From Dehalococcoidia bacterium (GTDB lineage Bacteria; Chloroflexota; Dehalococcoidia; UBA2979), in contig JANQNP010000010.1 in NCBI GenBank assembly GCA_028279505.1, positions 62,001-126,000 of the forward strand: a stretch of 64,000 nt of DNA, in the 5' to 3' direction. Under the pieces are notes generated by a model. It had not been told where the DNA came from. It made no database searches and saw only the letters and a list, made by a program, of their open reading frames with translations. Positions 51,489-62,080 of the stretch are shown in pieces. Position 1 is the stretch's first letter, and every line of letters starts with the position of its first letter. A program made the translations under genes and the position numbers.

Positions 51489-51586
51489 CGCACTTCCCGC
51501 CGCTCGTCGGACCACGTTGAAGCGCGGCGTGGCCGCGCGGCCCACCAGTCTATCGGCCGTCCGCCGTGCAACCAGAGCGGGGCCGG

Positions 51587-52963
51587 CTAGCCCTCCGACC
51601 GCGTCGTGCCCACTCCCACCGGCTCGCGCTCCTCAGGCGTCGGCTGCAAGTCCTCCGCGCCGATCACCGGCGCGGGCGCCGGAGCACCGAGGCCACTCGA
51701 CGGGCCGTCCGACGGCGGCAGCGTCGGCTTCGTCGCGAACACGAAGAACAGCGACCCCAGCGCTGCGAAGATCGCCAACATCGTGAAGCCGAACTCGTAC
51801 GAACCGGTGGTGTCGTAGGAGATCCCCGCGATCACCGGCCCGGCGATCATCCCGGTCATCATCACCATCGATGAGAACCCCATGATCGTCCCGAACGACT
51901 GGCGGCCGAAGTAGTCGGCGCGGATCGCCTGGATCAGCGGCCCCCGCGTCCCCATCGCCGTCCCGTTGATCACCACGAACCCGAGGATCATCAGCTGGTT
52001 GGTCGCGTAGGCCAGCAGCATCAGCGCCACGCCGTGCCCGAACAGCGCGATCACGATCGTCAGCCGCTTGTTCACCCGGTCGCCGAAGAAGCCGCCGATG
52101 ATCGTCTGGCCGATCACCATCGACACCGTCATCACGAGGATCATGGTCGCCGCGTAGCTCAGCGAGTACCCAAGCTCCTCGACGTGCGCCACGAAGTGCA
52201 CCATCACCGCGCCGATCACGAGCAACGACGAGCCGTGCCCGAGCGCGATGAACCAGAACGCCCGCGTCCGCAGCGCCTGCCGCGCCGTGAACCCGCGCTC
52301 GGGCGGCTCCTCGTCGCTGCTCGGCGCGGCGCCGTCCGGCCGCATCCCGTAGTCCTCGGGGCGATGCCGCACGAGCGTCGCCAGCGGCAACCCGACCACG
52401 AGGATGAACACCCCCGAGGCCACGGCCATCGACCGCCAGCCGATCGACTCGAGCAGCGCCACGACCCCCGGCTGCACCAGCCCGCCGGCAGCGAACCCCA
52501 TCGAAACCATCGCGAGCGCAAACGCGCGCCGCCGGTTGAACCAGTTCACGACGGCCACCGTCACCGGCAGGAACGAGCCCAGCGCAGACCCGAGGGCGAT
52601 CAGCAGGAACGCCGCATAGAAGGTCGCGATCGAGTTGATCTGGCTGAACGCGAAGAACCCGATCGCGAAGATCACGATCCCCGTGATCATCACCTTCCGA
52701 GGCCCGAACCGGTCGATCGCCCAGCCCTCGATCGGACCCAGCAACCCGCTCTCGATGCGCTGCAGCGCGAACGCCAGCGCAAAGGCGGTCCGGCTCCAGC
52801 CGAAGTCGTCCTCCAGCAGCACGACGTACGCGCCGAACGCATGGAACACCAGCGCCCCGTTGGCCGTGTTCACGATGAACCCGGAACCAACGATCCACCA
52901 ACCGTAGAACACGCGCTCCCGCAGCCTCGAAATAGTCCCCGTCGACTCACGAAGCGCGGCCAA
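51587..52963 (-). CDS. MFS transporter, OFA/monocarboxylate-type
   Basis: YGWWIVGSGFIVNTANGALVFHAFGAYVVLLEDDFGWSRTAFALAFALQRI; 12-TM pattern. Confidence 0.88.
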   Translation of the reverse strand: MAALRESTGTISRLRERVFYGWWIVGSGFIVNTANGALVFHAFGAYVVLLEDDFGWSRTAFALAFALQRIESGLLGPIEGWAIDRFGPRKVMITGIVIFAIGFFAFSQINSIATFYAAFLLIALGSALGSFLPVTVAVVNWFNRRRAFALAMVSMGFAAGGLVQPGVVALLESIGWRSMAVASGVFILVVGLPLATLVRHRPEDYGMRPDGAAPSSDEEPPERGFTARQALRTRAFWFIALGHGSSLLVIGAVMVHFVAHVEELGYSLSYAATMILVMTVSMVIGQTIIGGFFGDRVNKRLTIVIALFGHGVALMLLAYATNQLMILGFVVINGTAMGTRGPLIQAIRADYFGRQSFGTIMGFSSMVMMTGMIAGPVIAGISYDTTGSYEFGFTMLAIFAALGSLFFVFATKPTLPPSDGPSSGLGAPAPAPVIGAEDLQPTPEEREPVGVGTTRSEG

Positions 52964-53149
52964 GCTGACACGACCTTCCGGCTCGGCAATTCCGTTCGTG
53001 ATACTACGGCCCTGACGGACGGTCTACGCGCTGGCCGACACTCGACGGCATCGCGCCAGCGCAGCAACGTCGGTTCCTCGTGCGGTCAGGCGCACTCGAT
53101 CCGCGCCGCAACGGCTAGCGACTCCAGTCGCCGAGGCTCCGGACGGCCG

Positions 53150-54931
53150 CTAGTCCGCCCAGCGGAACCGCTCTGAGGGCGCCCAGCCCGTCGTCCCGTC
53201 GCTGGACTCGACGTGGAGCCACCACGCCTCCCCGAACGGCAGCGTCCGGTCCGGTTCAATCAGGCACTCCCTGGCGGATTGGCAGAAGTCGCTCCGCCCC
53301 GCGACATGAGTCACCACCGCCCCGGAGACGAGCGCCGCCACCACCCTGGCGTTCTCGTTCGGCCTCGCGTGAACGGTCGCCTCGGTCCCGCCAACGACCT
53401 CGAGTCGCTGAACGTCGGTGAACGGCGGCCACTCGACCCGCACGTCGGGACCGAGCGGCGCCACCGCACCGGAGCCGCCGTCGCCGGCGAAGAAGTGGAG
53501 ACGCGCGAATCGCAGCTCAGTCCCGTCGGGACTCAAATGCTGCTGTCGGTACCAGGTGATCCCGTTGGCCCACCGCTCCGCGAGGGCAACCGGCGGAGTC
53601 GCCGCCGTCAGCGCGGCATCCACGACCTGCCCGCCGTAGACGAAGAGCCCCGGGTCGTGCGGAGCAGCGACCGGCACCACCTCGAGATCGAACGGTAGCT
53701 CTCGCAGTGAACCGTCGACCCCAAGGACGTCGTAGCCGTCGGGAGTGGCGATGATCAGCCCCGAGCTATCGGCCAACCAGCCGAGGGCCCGCGACTCGTA
53801 GCGCGTCAACGACGCCTGTGCGGCTCGGAATCGGACGGTGCCGTCGTCAAGGCTCGCGATCGTCACCGTCGGCCACATCAGCGGCATGCCAAGACCAACT
53901 GGCGTCCCGCCCGGAAGCTGCCCCTGCCACGCCACCCACCGTCCATCCGGCGACACGCGAAGGTTTCCGTTGTACGGACCGCCGGTCGTGCCACGAGGAT
54001 CGATCACGCCCTCGACCGCGATCCCGCCGTCCCCGTCGAACCGCTGGAACCGCAGCTCGCGCGCATTACCGTCGCCCACGCGAGACCATTGCACCCGAAC
54101 GAAAGCACCATCGTCCGCTGGCTGGATCCCCCGTCCCCACGCCTCGAGACCCATCGAGGTAACCAGCCCGGTCCGCAGCTCGAGCCAGTACAGCGCGCCA
54201 GCCTGACCGAGGATCGCTCGATCCGCATCGACCGGCGTGATGGTGACGCCTTCGATACCCACCACCGGTAAGTCAAACCTGCTGAGGACGTCGCCGGGGG
54301 CACCTTCCAGATCCACAACCGCGAACGAATCATCGGAGCGAAACACCGCCAGCCCGCGCTCGTTCGGCATCCCGACCAGCTCCCACCCCACGAGGTAGCT
54401 CGATCCGCTCAGTCGGTCGGTCAGCGTCGACCGCCAGATGCTTGCGCCGTCGACATACTCGAACGTCGAGGCCACGAACCAGCGCCCCCGGTCGCCGAAG
54501 CGAACACTTGTCATCTCGCCGCTCGGCGGCGTCCACAGCTCCAGCTCCCCGGACGCGACGTCGAGGAACGCCACCCCGCTGGGCTCCTCCGGCACCTCAT
54601 CGAGGGCGATCCGTCCGCGCAGAGGCCCGTCGTCGATCGGACCGCTGACCGGCCTGTCCACCGCCGGGGCCTGATCGGCCGCCGGCGTCGCGCTGGCGCC
54701 CACTGGACTCGCCTCCGCCGTTGGCGTTGCGCTCGCATTTCCGCCGTTCGGCTGGACCGTTGGTGTCGGTGTCGGATCCAGCGTTGTGGCTGACCCGTGT
54801 CTCGGCGACGCCTCCGGCGCGGGCGTCCCGACCACCGTCCCCTCGGGCGTCCGCGATTCGGTCCCTCCGGTACAGGCCATGCTCACGGCGACCAGCAACG
54901 CGAGTACGAGGGAGACCCGGGGCTTGCTCAT
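53150..54931 (-). CDS. Lipoprotein, possible beta-propeller
   Basis: MSKPRVSLVLALLVAVSMACTGG lipobox; NLRVSPDGRWVAWQG-type repeats; C-terminal SH3-like (VHARPNENARVVAALVSGAVV). Confidence 0.75.
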   Translation of the reverse strand: MSKPRVSLVLALLVAVSMACTGGTESRTPEGTVVGTPAPEASPRHGSATTLDPTPTPTVQPNGGNASATPTAEASPVGASATPAADQAPAVDRPVSGPIDDGPLRGRIALDEVPEEPSGVAFLDVASGELELWTPPSGEMTSVRFGDRGRWFVASTFEYVDGASIWRSTLTDRLSGSSYLVGWELVGMPNERGLAVFRSDDSFAVVDLEGAPGDVLSRFDLPVVGIEGVTITPVDADRAILGQAGALYWLELRTGLVTSMGLEAWGRGIQPADDGAFVRVQWSRVGDGNARELRFQRFDGDGGIAVEGVIDPRGTTGGPYNGNLRVSPDGRWVAWQGQLPGGTPVGLGMPLMWPTVTIASLDDGTVRFRAAQASLTRYESRALGWLADSSGLIIATPDGYDVLGVDGSLRELPFDLEVVPVAAPHDPGLFVYGGQVVDAALTAATPPVALAERWANGITWYRQQHLSPDGTELRFARLHFFAGDGGSGAVAPLGPDVRVEWPPFTDVQRLEVVGGTEATVHARPNENARVVAALVSGAVVTHVAGRSDFCQSARECLIEPDRTLPFGEAWWLHVESSDGTTGWAPSERFRWAD

Positions 54932-55075
54932 CGTCGATCGTCGACTACCCATACCCGCGCGTGAATCTCCAGTCAGACGAGCGAGGCGCGGTGGCGGTTC
55001 CCGCCAGCGCGGCTCCGGTGGCGAGCCCGGGCCACTCCCGAGGGCGCAACCCACCGCCGCTGCTACCCTGATTCG

Positions 55076-56140
55076 ATGCTGGAACGACTCGCCGAAATCG
55101 AAGCCCGCTTCGAGGAGCTGACCGAACTACTCGCTGACCCGGAGGTCCTCGCAGACCACCGGCGTATCGAGGAGATCGGCCGCGAGCGCTCGCAGCTCCA
55201 GGTCATCGTCGACCTCTACCGCACCTACCGCGAGAAAGAGACCGCCCTCGCCGACGCGCGCGCCCTCCTCGAAGACGACGACGAAGAGATGCGTGAACTC
55301 GGCCGCGACGAGGAACAGCGCCTCGCCCCGGAGCTCGAGGACCTCGAGCAGCAGCTCAAGGTCGCCCTCCTGCCGAAGGATCCAGCCGACGAGAAGAACG
55401 TCATCGTCGAAATTCGCTCCGGCGCCGGCGGCGACGAGGCCGGCCTCTTCGCCGCCGACCTCTTCCGCATGTACCAGCGCTTCGCCGAGCGCCAGAACTG
55501 GAAGGTCGAGGTCCTCAACACCTCCGCCGCCCACTCCGGCGGCTTCAAGGAGATCACCTTCGAGCTGAACGGCCAGGGCGCCTTCTCACGCCTCAAGTAC
55601 GAGTCCGGCGTCCACCGCGTCCAGCGTGTCCCCGAGACCGAATCCCAGGGGCGCGTCCACACCTCGACCGCCACCGTCGCAGTCCTCCCCGAGGTCGACG
55701 ACATCGACATCGACATCGACTGGAACGACGTCCGCATCGACATCTTCCACTCGGGCGGCGCCGGCGGGCAGAACGTCAACAAGGTCGCCACCGCCGTCCG
55801 CATGACCCACGAGCCATCCGGCATCGTCGTCGTCTGTCAGGACGAGCGCTCCCAGGCCAAGAACCGCGCGAGGGCCGAGTCCGTCCTCCGCGCCCGCCTC
55901 TACGAGATGGAGCGCGAGAAGCGCGAGGCCGAGGAGTCAGCCGCCCGCCGCTCCCAGGTCGGCAGCGGCGACCGCGCCGAGAAGATCCGCACCTATAACT
56001 TCCCCCAGGACCGCATCACCGATCACCGCGTCAGCCTCACCATCCACGGCATGCCCCGCGTCATGGACGGCGAGATCGACGAGCTCATCAACGCCGTCAG
56101 CGCCGACGAAGAAGCCCGCCTCCTCGCCGCCGCCTCCTAG
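55076..56140 (+). CDS. prfA: Peptide chain release factor 1
   Basis: RSGAGGDEAGLFAADLFRMYQRFAE, HSGGAGGQNVNKVATAVRMTHEPSGIVVVCQDERSQ; TACCCT 6 nt before ATG. Confidence 0.96.
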   Translation: MLERLAEIEARFEELTELLADPEVLADHRRIEEIGRERSQLQVIVDLYRTYREKETALADARALLEDDDEEMRELGRDEEQRLAPELEDLEQQLKVALLPKDPADEKNVIVEIRSGAGGDEAGLFAADLFRMYQRFAERQNWKVEVLNTSAAHSGGFKEITFELNGQGAFSRLKYESGVHRVQRVPETESQGRVHTSTATVAVLPEVDDIDIDIDWNDVRIDIFHSGGAGGQNVNKVATAVRMTHEPSGIVVVCQDERSQAKNRARAESVLRARLYEMEREKREAEESAARRSQVGSGDRAEKIRTYNFPQDRITDHRVSLTIHGMPRVMDGEIDELINAVSADEEARLLAAAS

Positions 56141-56162
56141 TCCGGCACCTCCGAGGGCGCCG

Positions 56163-57005
56163 ATGATCACCAGCACCTCGAACGACCGCGTCAAAGCGAT
56201 CCGCGCCCTCAAGCGCCGCAAAGAGCGCGACGCTCGAGGGCTCGCCTACGTCGAGGGCATCCGCGCCGTCCTCACCGCGATCGAGTCGGACGCCGATATC
56301 GCCCTCCTCGTCATCGCCCCCGACCTCCTCACCAGCGCCACCGCCCGCGCCGCCCTGCAGCGCGCCAACACCGAGGGCATCGAACTCCTCGAGGTCTCCC
56401 GACAGGTCTTCGACTCCCTCTCCAACCGCGACGGCCCGCAGGGCCTCGCTGCCGTCATCTGCCAGCGCTGGCGCCCCCTCGACTCCGTCACCCTCGAGGA
56501 CGGCGACCGCTGGCTCGCCCTCACCGCCGTCCAGGACCCGGGCAACCTCGGCACCATCCTCCGCACCGCCGACGCCTCCGGTGCCACCGGCGTCATCCTC
56601 CTCGAGTCAGGCGCCGACCCCTGGGACCCCACCGCCATCCGCGCCAGCACCGGCGCCGTCTTCACCCAGCACCTCGTCCGCGCCGATTGGGCGTCGTTCA
56701 CCGCCTGGGCCTCCGCTAGCGGAGCCACGGTCGTCGGCGCCACCGACGACGCCAAAACCACCTACCGAGGCGCCGACTACGGCTCCCGCACCGTCGTCCT
56801 GCTCGGCAGCGAGCGCGAAGGCCTGACCGAGGCCCAACGAGACTTCTGCAACGCGCTCGTCGCCATCCCGATGCGCGGTTCCGTCGACTCGCTCAACCTC
56901 GGCGTCGCCGCCTCGCTCGTCGCCTACGAGGTCATGCACCAGCGCGAAGCCTCGCCCACCCCACCCCCCACCGAGACCACCCCACCCACTGAGGCCACGC
57001 GGTGA
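56163..57005 (+). CDS. TrmH/SpoU family RNA methyltransferase
   Basis: VQDPGNLGTILRTADASGATGVILL, LLGSEREGLTEAQRDFCNALVAIPMRGSVDSLNLGVAASLVAYE. Confidence 0.94.
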   Translation: MITSTSNDRVKAIRALKRRKERDARGLAYVEGIRAVLTAIESDADIALLVIAPDLLTSATARAALQRANTEGIELLEVSRQVFDSLSNRDGPQGLAAVICQRWRPLDSVTLEDGDRWLALTAVQDPGNLGTILRTADASGATGVILLESGADPWDPTAIRASTGAVFTQHLVRADWASFTAWASASGATVVGATDDAKTTYRGADYGSRTVVLLGSEREGLTEAQRDFCNALVAIPMRGSVDSLNLGVAASLVAYEVMHQREASPTPPPTETTPPTEATR

Positions 57006-57892
57006 CCGACCCGCTGCGCGACCTGCTCCGCACTGCCGCCGATCGACTGCTCGAAGTCGCCGCCGCCGACGACCTCGACGAGGCCCGCCTCGAGGTCGAA
57101 CTCCTCTACGGCCGCGCCGCCAACCTCGATCGCGTCCACGTCCTCGCCGCCGGCGGCGATCCCCCCACTCCCGAGGCCATCGAACCCTTCGAGGCCCTCC
57201 TCGAACGCCGCCTCGCCCACGAACCGCTCGCCTACATACTCGGCGAGCGCGAGTTCTACGGCCTCACGTTCCAGGTCGGCGAGGGCGCGCTCGTCCCCCG
57301 CCCTGAGACCGAGACGCTCGTCGGGGCCGGCCTCGCCGCCATCCGCGAGCACCCGCGCTCCCACCGCCTCGTCCGCGTCGCCGACATCGGCACCGGCAGC
57401 GGCATCGTCGCCCTCTCCGTCGCCCGCCACGCCCCCGCGGTCAAGATGTTCGCCGTCGACGCCTCCACCGCGGCCCTCCAGTGGGCCGGCAAGAACATGC
57501 GCCGCCTCGGCCCCATCGAGCGTGTCGTACTCCTCGCCGGCGACCTCCTCGAGCCGCTCACAGAGCCCCTCGACGTCGTCCTCGCCAACCTGCCCTACGT
57601 CCCCACCGACGAGTACGAAACCCTCCCCGACGAGATCCGCGCCCACGAACCCGAAGTCGCCGTCGACGGCGGCGACGACGGCCTCGACATCTACCGCCGC
57701 TTCGCAGAGCAGCTCCCCGCGCACGTCGCGAATGACACCTACGCCGTCCTCATCGAGATCGGCGCCGGCCAGGCCCTCTTCGCCGAGGACATCCTCCTCA
57801 ACGCCCTCGGCCGCCCCGCCACCGCCGAGGTCCGCACCCACCGCGACCTCCGCGACATCCGCCGCGTCGTCGAGGTCCGCGTCGGCTACTAG
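57002..57892 (+). CDS. prmC: Release factor glutamine methyltransferase
   Basis: LVPRPETETLV, VADIGTGSGIVALSVARH, VLANLPYVPTDE; overlaps upstream stop. Confidence 0.95.
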   Translation: MTDPLRDLLRTAADRLLEVAAADDLDEARLEVELLYGRAANLDRVHVLAAGGDPPTPEAIEPFEALLERRLAHEPLAYILGEREFYGLTFQVGEGALVPRPETETLVGAGLAAIREHPRSHRLVRVADIGTGSGIVALSVARHAPAVKMFAVDASTAALQWAGKNMRRLGPIERVVLLAGDLLEPLTEPLDVVLANLPYVPTDEYETLPDEIRAHEPEVAVDGGDDGLDIYRRFAEQLPAHVANDTYAVLIEIGAGQALFAEDILLNALGRPATAEVRTHRDLRDIRRVVEVRVGY

Positions 57893-57988
57893 CCCTCAGG
57901 CGCTCCGTCCGCTCCTGACGCGCGTCAGCGCCCCCGTCCGCTGCTCCCATGACGAGCAGCTTCCTCCCCGTACACTGACTCACAACTG

Positions 57989-59344
57989 ATGCGAGTCACC
58001 CGGTCGATCGTCCTGGTCAGCGTGCTCCTGCTCGGGGGCCTCGCCGGCGGCTGCACCTCCGGTGACGACGATCCCGAGGGCAGTCCAACCTCCACAGCGG
58101 TCCCGTCGCCAACGGGCACGGTTGCAGCCACTGAACCGCCCGCCGCCACCCCGACGGAACCTCCCGCCACCCCAACGCAGGCGCCCCCCGTCGAACGAAT
58201 CGAGATTGAGACGTCCGCCGCCCCGCTGCTGTCGATTCCGAACGACGTCGTCATGCCGCTCACCAACACTCGCGACGGCGCGATCGTTGGGCTGACCGAG
58301 ATGCTCGAGGGCGGCGAGTGGGCCGCGGTCGAGGATGTCGCATGGATCGAGCGAAGGTTCCTCCAGGCGTCCGACTCCGAACTCGCGCGGCTCCCCGTGC
58401 TCTCGAGGCGCGATGCGGTGACGGTCCTCGGGCCGCCGCACGCAGGCCAGACACGCACCGGCATCTCGGAGTTCGACCGGGTCATCGACGCAGTCCTCAC
58501 CCGCGACCACGAATCTCTCGTTGGCGCGCTGCAGATCCAGGAGGTGCCCTGCGCCGAACCGAGTGGCATCGGCAGTCCACTCCCTTGTCCAGCAGGGGCC
58601 CCGATGGGTACGCCGCTCCCACAGATCGCTGTGTCCAGCTGCGAGGTAGGGGTCGTCGCACCCGACCAGATTGCCGCCCAAGTCGACCTGTTCTTCAGCA
58701 GCGACGGCGCGATCGGCTTCCACGGAATCGGCCTCGTCGAACTGTGGGAGAACGCTCCCTACGAACTCGGCGACTACCTGCTCCTGTTCCAGCTCGGCCC
58801 TCGTGCGAGGGCGATCGGCGTGAGCCTCGATCGATCGGGCGAGGCGCCAGTCGGCGCAGTGCATCTCATCACCGGCTGTGATCTGTCGGTCGCAAGCGCC
58901 TACGTCCGAAGCGACCGAGACCGCGGGTGGGTCGTTGAGCCCCCGTTGCCGCTCGCTCTCGCCGAGATCGGTGACCGACCACAGGACGCCCTGCACCGCT
59001 TCCTCTCGCATCTCATCGCCACAGTCGAGGACGGCGCCCGGGCCGAGGCGGCGCGCGGTGAAGTCGCCGACACGGCGTGGGAAGCCTTCATCGAGGGCTA
59101 CGACGACTTCTCGCTCATCCTCGGCTTGTCTCAGTTCGCCACCGGCGATCGCTCATCCGACGTGCCGCCGATCCGCTACACCGTCGGCCTGGCGAAGGCC
59201 GAGGGCGACAGCGCCACGGTCAACTTCACGCTCGAGTTCGGCGATACCGAGGCCAATCCGATCGCGCGCTCGGCGCAACTCGAGCGACGCGTCGACGGCG
59301 ACTGGCAGAGCATCGCTGTCAGCGACGCGCAGCCGCTGCCCTAG
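57989..59344 (+). CDS. Hypothetical lipoprotein
   Basis: Signal MRVTRSIVLVSVLLLGGLAGGCTSG lipobox. Confidence 0.75.
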   Translation: MRVTRSIVLVSVLLLGGLAGGCTSGDDDPEGSPTSTAVPSPTGTVAATEPPAATPTEPPATPTQAPPVERIEIETSAAPLLSIPNDVVMPLTNTRDGAIVGLTEMLEGGEWAAVEDVAWIERRFLQASDSELARLPVLSRRDAVTVLGPPHAGQTRTGISEFDRVIDAVLTRDHESLVGALQIQEVPCAEPSGIGSPLPCPAGAPMGTPLPQIAVSSCEVGVVAPDQIAAQVDLFFSSDGAIGFHGIGLVELWENAPYELGDYLLLFQLGPRARAIGVSLDRSGEAPVGAVHLITGCDLSVASAYVRSDRDRGWVVEPPLPLALAEIGDRPQDALHRFLSHLIATVEDGARAEAARGEVADTAWEAFIEGYDDFSLILGLSQFATGDRSSDVPPIRYTVGLAKAEGDSATVNFTLEFGDTEANPIARSAQLERRVDGDWQSIAVSDAQPLP

Positions 59345-59829
59345 CGACCCGCCGCCCGCGCCTCCCGCACCCACCGCTCGAGGAACCAGTCGGGCACCCC
59401 ACCCACCGAGCCGCGCGCGAGCTCATCGAGGCCAACCAACCGCCGAGCCCTGATCTCGTGCTGCGGCTCCCACGGCAGGAGTCGGACCGACGCACGCCAC
59501 AGCGACCGCACGAGGACCGTCCCCGCCTGAGTCCCGTCGACGCACTCGCCGCGACTGAAGCCGAGCAGCACCGCGTCTTCGACGACGGCGCAGGCCTCCT
59601 CGCGCACCTCGCGGTCCAGCGTCGCGCGCCACCCCTCGTCGCCCTCCGGGCGTCCGCCCGGTAGATCCCAGACGGCCCCGTCCTCGCTCACGAGCACCGC
59701 CTCGCGCTCCGCAGTCAGGCAGATCGCCGCGGATCCGTGGCGCGTCCCGCTCGGCTCGACCTCGGCCGCGTGCCACGACACCGACCACCACTGCCCGTAC
59801 ATCTCGAAGAGCGCTCGCTCGTCTGTCAT
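59341..59829 (-). CDS. NUDIX hydrolase
   Basis: WDLPGGRPEGDEGWRATLDREVREEACAVV, close to Nudix box. Confidence 0.88.
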   Translation of the reverse strand: MTDERALFEMYGQWWSVSWHAAEVEPSGTRHGSAAICLTAEREAVLVSEDGAVWDLPGGRPEGDEGWRATLDREVREEACAVVEDAVLLGFSRGECVDGTQAGTVLVRSLWRASVRLLPWEPQHEIRARRLVGLDELARGSVGGVPDWFLERWVREARAAGR

Positions 59830-59908
59830 CGACCGCTATCCGCCACCCGAGTCTCTGTTCGTCAGGGAACCGCCAGTCTACGCCCGTCGTTATGACGCCA
59901 ACGGAGGC

Positions 59909-60712
59909 GTGATGCGACGTTGGTGCCGTGCCGTCATTCCAGCCCCGATCCGGCGTACCGTCGCCGTCCTCCGGCGCGGACTCCGCGACCTCGCCTCCCG
60001 CGAACGATTCGCAGCCCGACGCGACTGGGACGGCCCGCATTACCCGTTCGAAGAGTACGCCCTGCCGATGATCGTCTACCCCGGGCAAGAGCACGCCGCG
60101 GACGCGAAGCACAACAACTCCCGGCTGCTCGCCGGCTCACTCAGCGGCTCGGTCATCGAACCGGGCGAGACCTGGTCGTTATGGAAACTCGCCGGCGCGC
60201 CGACTCGCGCCAAGGGCTATGGCGAAGCCGCCGCGATCGTGAACGGCGAGCTGACTACCGCTGTCGGTGGCGCCACCTGCCTCGTCTCAACCGTCGTGTT
60301 CAACGCCGGTCTGCTCGCCGGCCTCGAGGTCGTAGAACGCGCGCATCACTCCGTCGACACCTACGGCGACCGCCGCTACTTCGAACTCGGCCGCGACGCC
60401 ACCATCGAGTACGGCTACCTCGACCTCCGCTTCCGCAACCCCTTCCCCTGGCCCCTCCGCCTCGACGTCCACGTCGACCCCACCGAGGTCCGCGCCGCCT
60501 TCCATGCCCCGCTCCCCCGCCCCTTCGAGGTCAATGTCACCGTCGAGGTGGATCGGCCGGCGCCCGACCTCATCCACGCGCGCACCCGCCGTCGCGTGAG
60601 CGGACCAATGATCCCCACACAGACCTGGCTCGACCACTCCACATACCGCGTCGCGACCGAACCACACCCGGCCCCCTCGCCGAGTCCCCTCCGGAGCCTC
60701 CCGACGACCTGA
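59909..60712 (+). CDS. VanW family protein
   Basis: SGSVIEPGETWSLWKLAGAPTRAKGYGEAAAIVNGELTTAVGGATCLVSTVVFNAGLLAGLEVVERAHHS. Confidence 0.88.
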   Translation: MMRRWCRAVIPAPIRRTVAVLRRGLRDLASRERFAARRDWDGPHYPFEEYALPMIVYPGQEHAADAKHNNSRLLAGSLSGSVIEPGETWSLWKLAGAPTRAKGYGEAAAIVNGELTTAVGGATCLVSTVVFNAGLLAGLEVVERAHHSVDTYGDRRYFELGRDATIEYGYLDLRFRNPFPWPLRLDVHVDPTEVRAAFHAPLPRPFEVNVTVEVDRPAPDLIHARTRRRVSGPMIPTQTWLDHSTYRVATEPHPAPSPSPLRSLPTT

Positions 60713-60850
60713 CGCTCGTCAACTCAGCCACGGGACCAAGGCCTGCGTCCCGAGGCGCGCCACCCCAGAGGACAGAGAAAAGGCCACGGCTCCCGCCGTT
60801 GCCTGTCGCGTAGCGACGTCGAGACAGCGGAGCCTGCGGAGCAGGCCCGG

Positions 60851-62068
60851 CTAGACTCCTGCGGGCCGCGTCTGCGCGATCTGGTAGATCTTGCCCTCGG
60901 TCTTGATCGACGGCGCGATGATCATTCGCGAGTCGTGGAACTCCTTGATCGTGCGCGCCCCACATGTCGCCATCGAGGTCGCCAGCGCACCAACGAGGTT
61001 CTCCGTCCCGTCCGTCTTCGACGTCGGCCCGAAGAGCAGCTTCTCGACGCTGTGCGTCTGCCCCACCTTGACGCGCACCCCTCGAGGCAGCATCGCGTGT
61101 GGCGTCGCCATGCCCCAGTGGAACCCGCGGCCCGGTGCGCCCTCGCAGCTCGCGAACGGCGAACCGATCATCACCGCGTCCGCGCCGGCGCAGATCGACT
61201 TCGACACGTCGCCGCCGGTGCGGAGGCCACCGTCGGTGATGATTGGGACGTAGCGGCCGGTCCGCTCCAGGTACACATCCCGCGCGTACGCCGTCTCGAT
61301 CGTCGCGCTCACCTGCGGCATCCCGATGCCCAGCACCTCTCTCGAGGTACAGGCGGCGCCGGGCCCGACCCCGACCAACACACCGTGAATCCCAGTCTCC
61401 ATCAGCTCCAGCGTCGCGTTGAAGTCGACCGTGTTCCCAACGAGGATCGGCACCCCGTCCATCTGCTCCACCAGCTCGTCGAGCTGCAGCCCCTTCAGCG
61501 AACTCGACACGTGGCGCGCGGTCGTCACCGTCGACGCGACGACGAAGTAGTCCGTCCCCGCGTCCTTCGTGATCGGCGCAAACTTCTTCGTGTTCTGCGG
61601 CGTCCCGGCGACGATCGCCATCCCGCCGCCGGCCTTGATCTCCTCGACCCGCTGGCCAACCAGGTGCTCCTTCACAGGCTCGCTGTAGATCCGCTGGATC
61701 GTCGCCGTCGCCTCCTCGACGGATGCCGCCGCGATCTCATCGAGGACCGCGTCAGCATCCTCATACCGCGTCCACACCCCATCGAGGTTCAACACCGCCA
61801 GCCCGCCAAGCTGCGACATCTTGATCGCGAACTTCGGGTCCACCACCCCATCCATCGAGGACGCGATGATCGGCGTACGGAACGTGTGCTCCCCCAGCGT
61901 GAAGCTCGGCTCAACCAGATCCGGGTTCGTCGTTACCGCCCCCGGCACGATCGCCACATCGTCGAACCCGTAGCTGTGATCCAGCGACTTCGGCCGAGCG
62001 GCCATCCGCTCGAGTTCCTCGTTACTGGGCTTCGTCGTCGCCGGCTTGTCGAGTACCACAGTCCCCAC
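60851..62068 (-). CDS. guaB3: GuaB3 family IMP dehydrogenase-related protein
   Basis: SYGFDDVAIVPG, TPIIASSMDGVVDPKFAIKMSQLGGLAVLNLDG, VGVGPGAACTSREVLGIGMPQ, ADAVMIGSPFA. Confidence 0.88.
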   Translation of the reverse strand: MGTVVLDKPATTKPSNEELERMAARPKSLDHSYGFDDVAIVPGAVTTNPDLVEPSFTLGEHTFRTPIIASSMDGVVDPKFAIKMSQLGGLAVLNLDGVWTRYEDADAVLDEIAAASVEEATATIQRIYSEPVKEHLVGQRVEEIKAGGGMAIVAGTPQNTKKFAPITKDAGTDYFVVASTVTTARHVSSSLKGLQLDELVEQMDGVPILVGNTVDFNATLELMETGIHGVLVGVGPGAACTSREVLGIGMPQVSATIETAYARDVYLERTGRYVPIITDGGLRTGGDVSKSICAGADAVMIGSPFASCEGAPGRGFHWGMATPHAMLPRGVRVKVGQTHSVEKLLFGPTSKTDGTENLVGALATSMATCGARTIKEFHDSRMIIAPSIKTEGKIYQIAQTRPAGV

Positions 62069-62080
62069 CCCTTAACGCGA

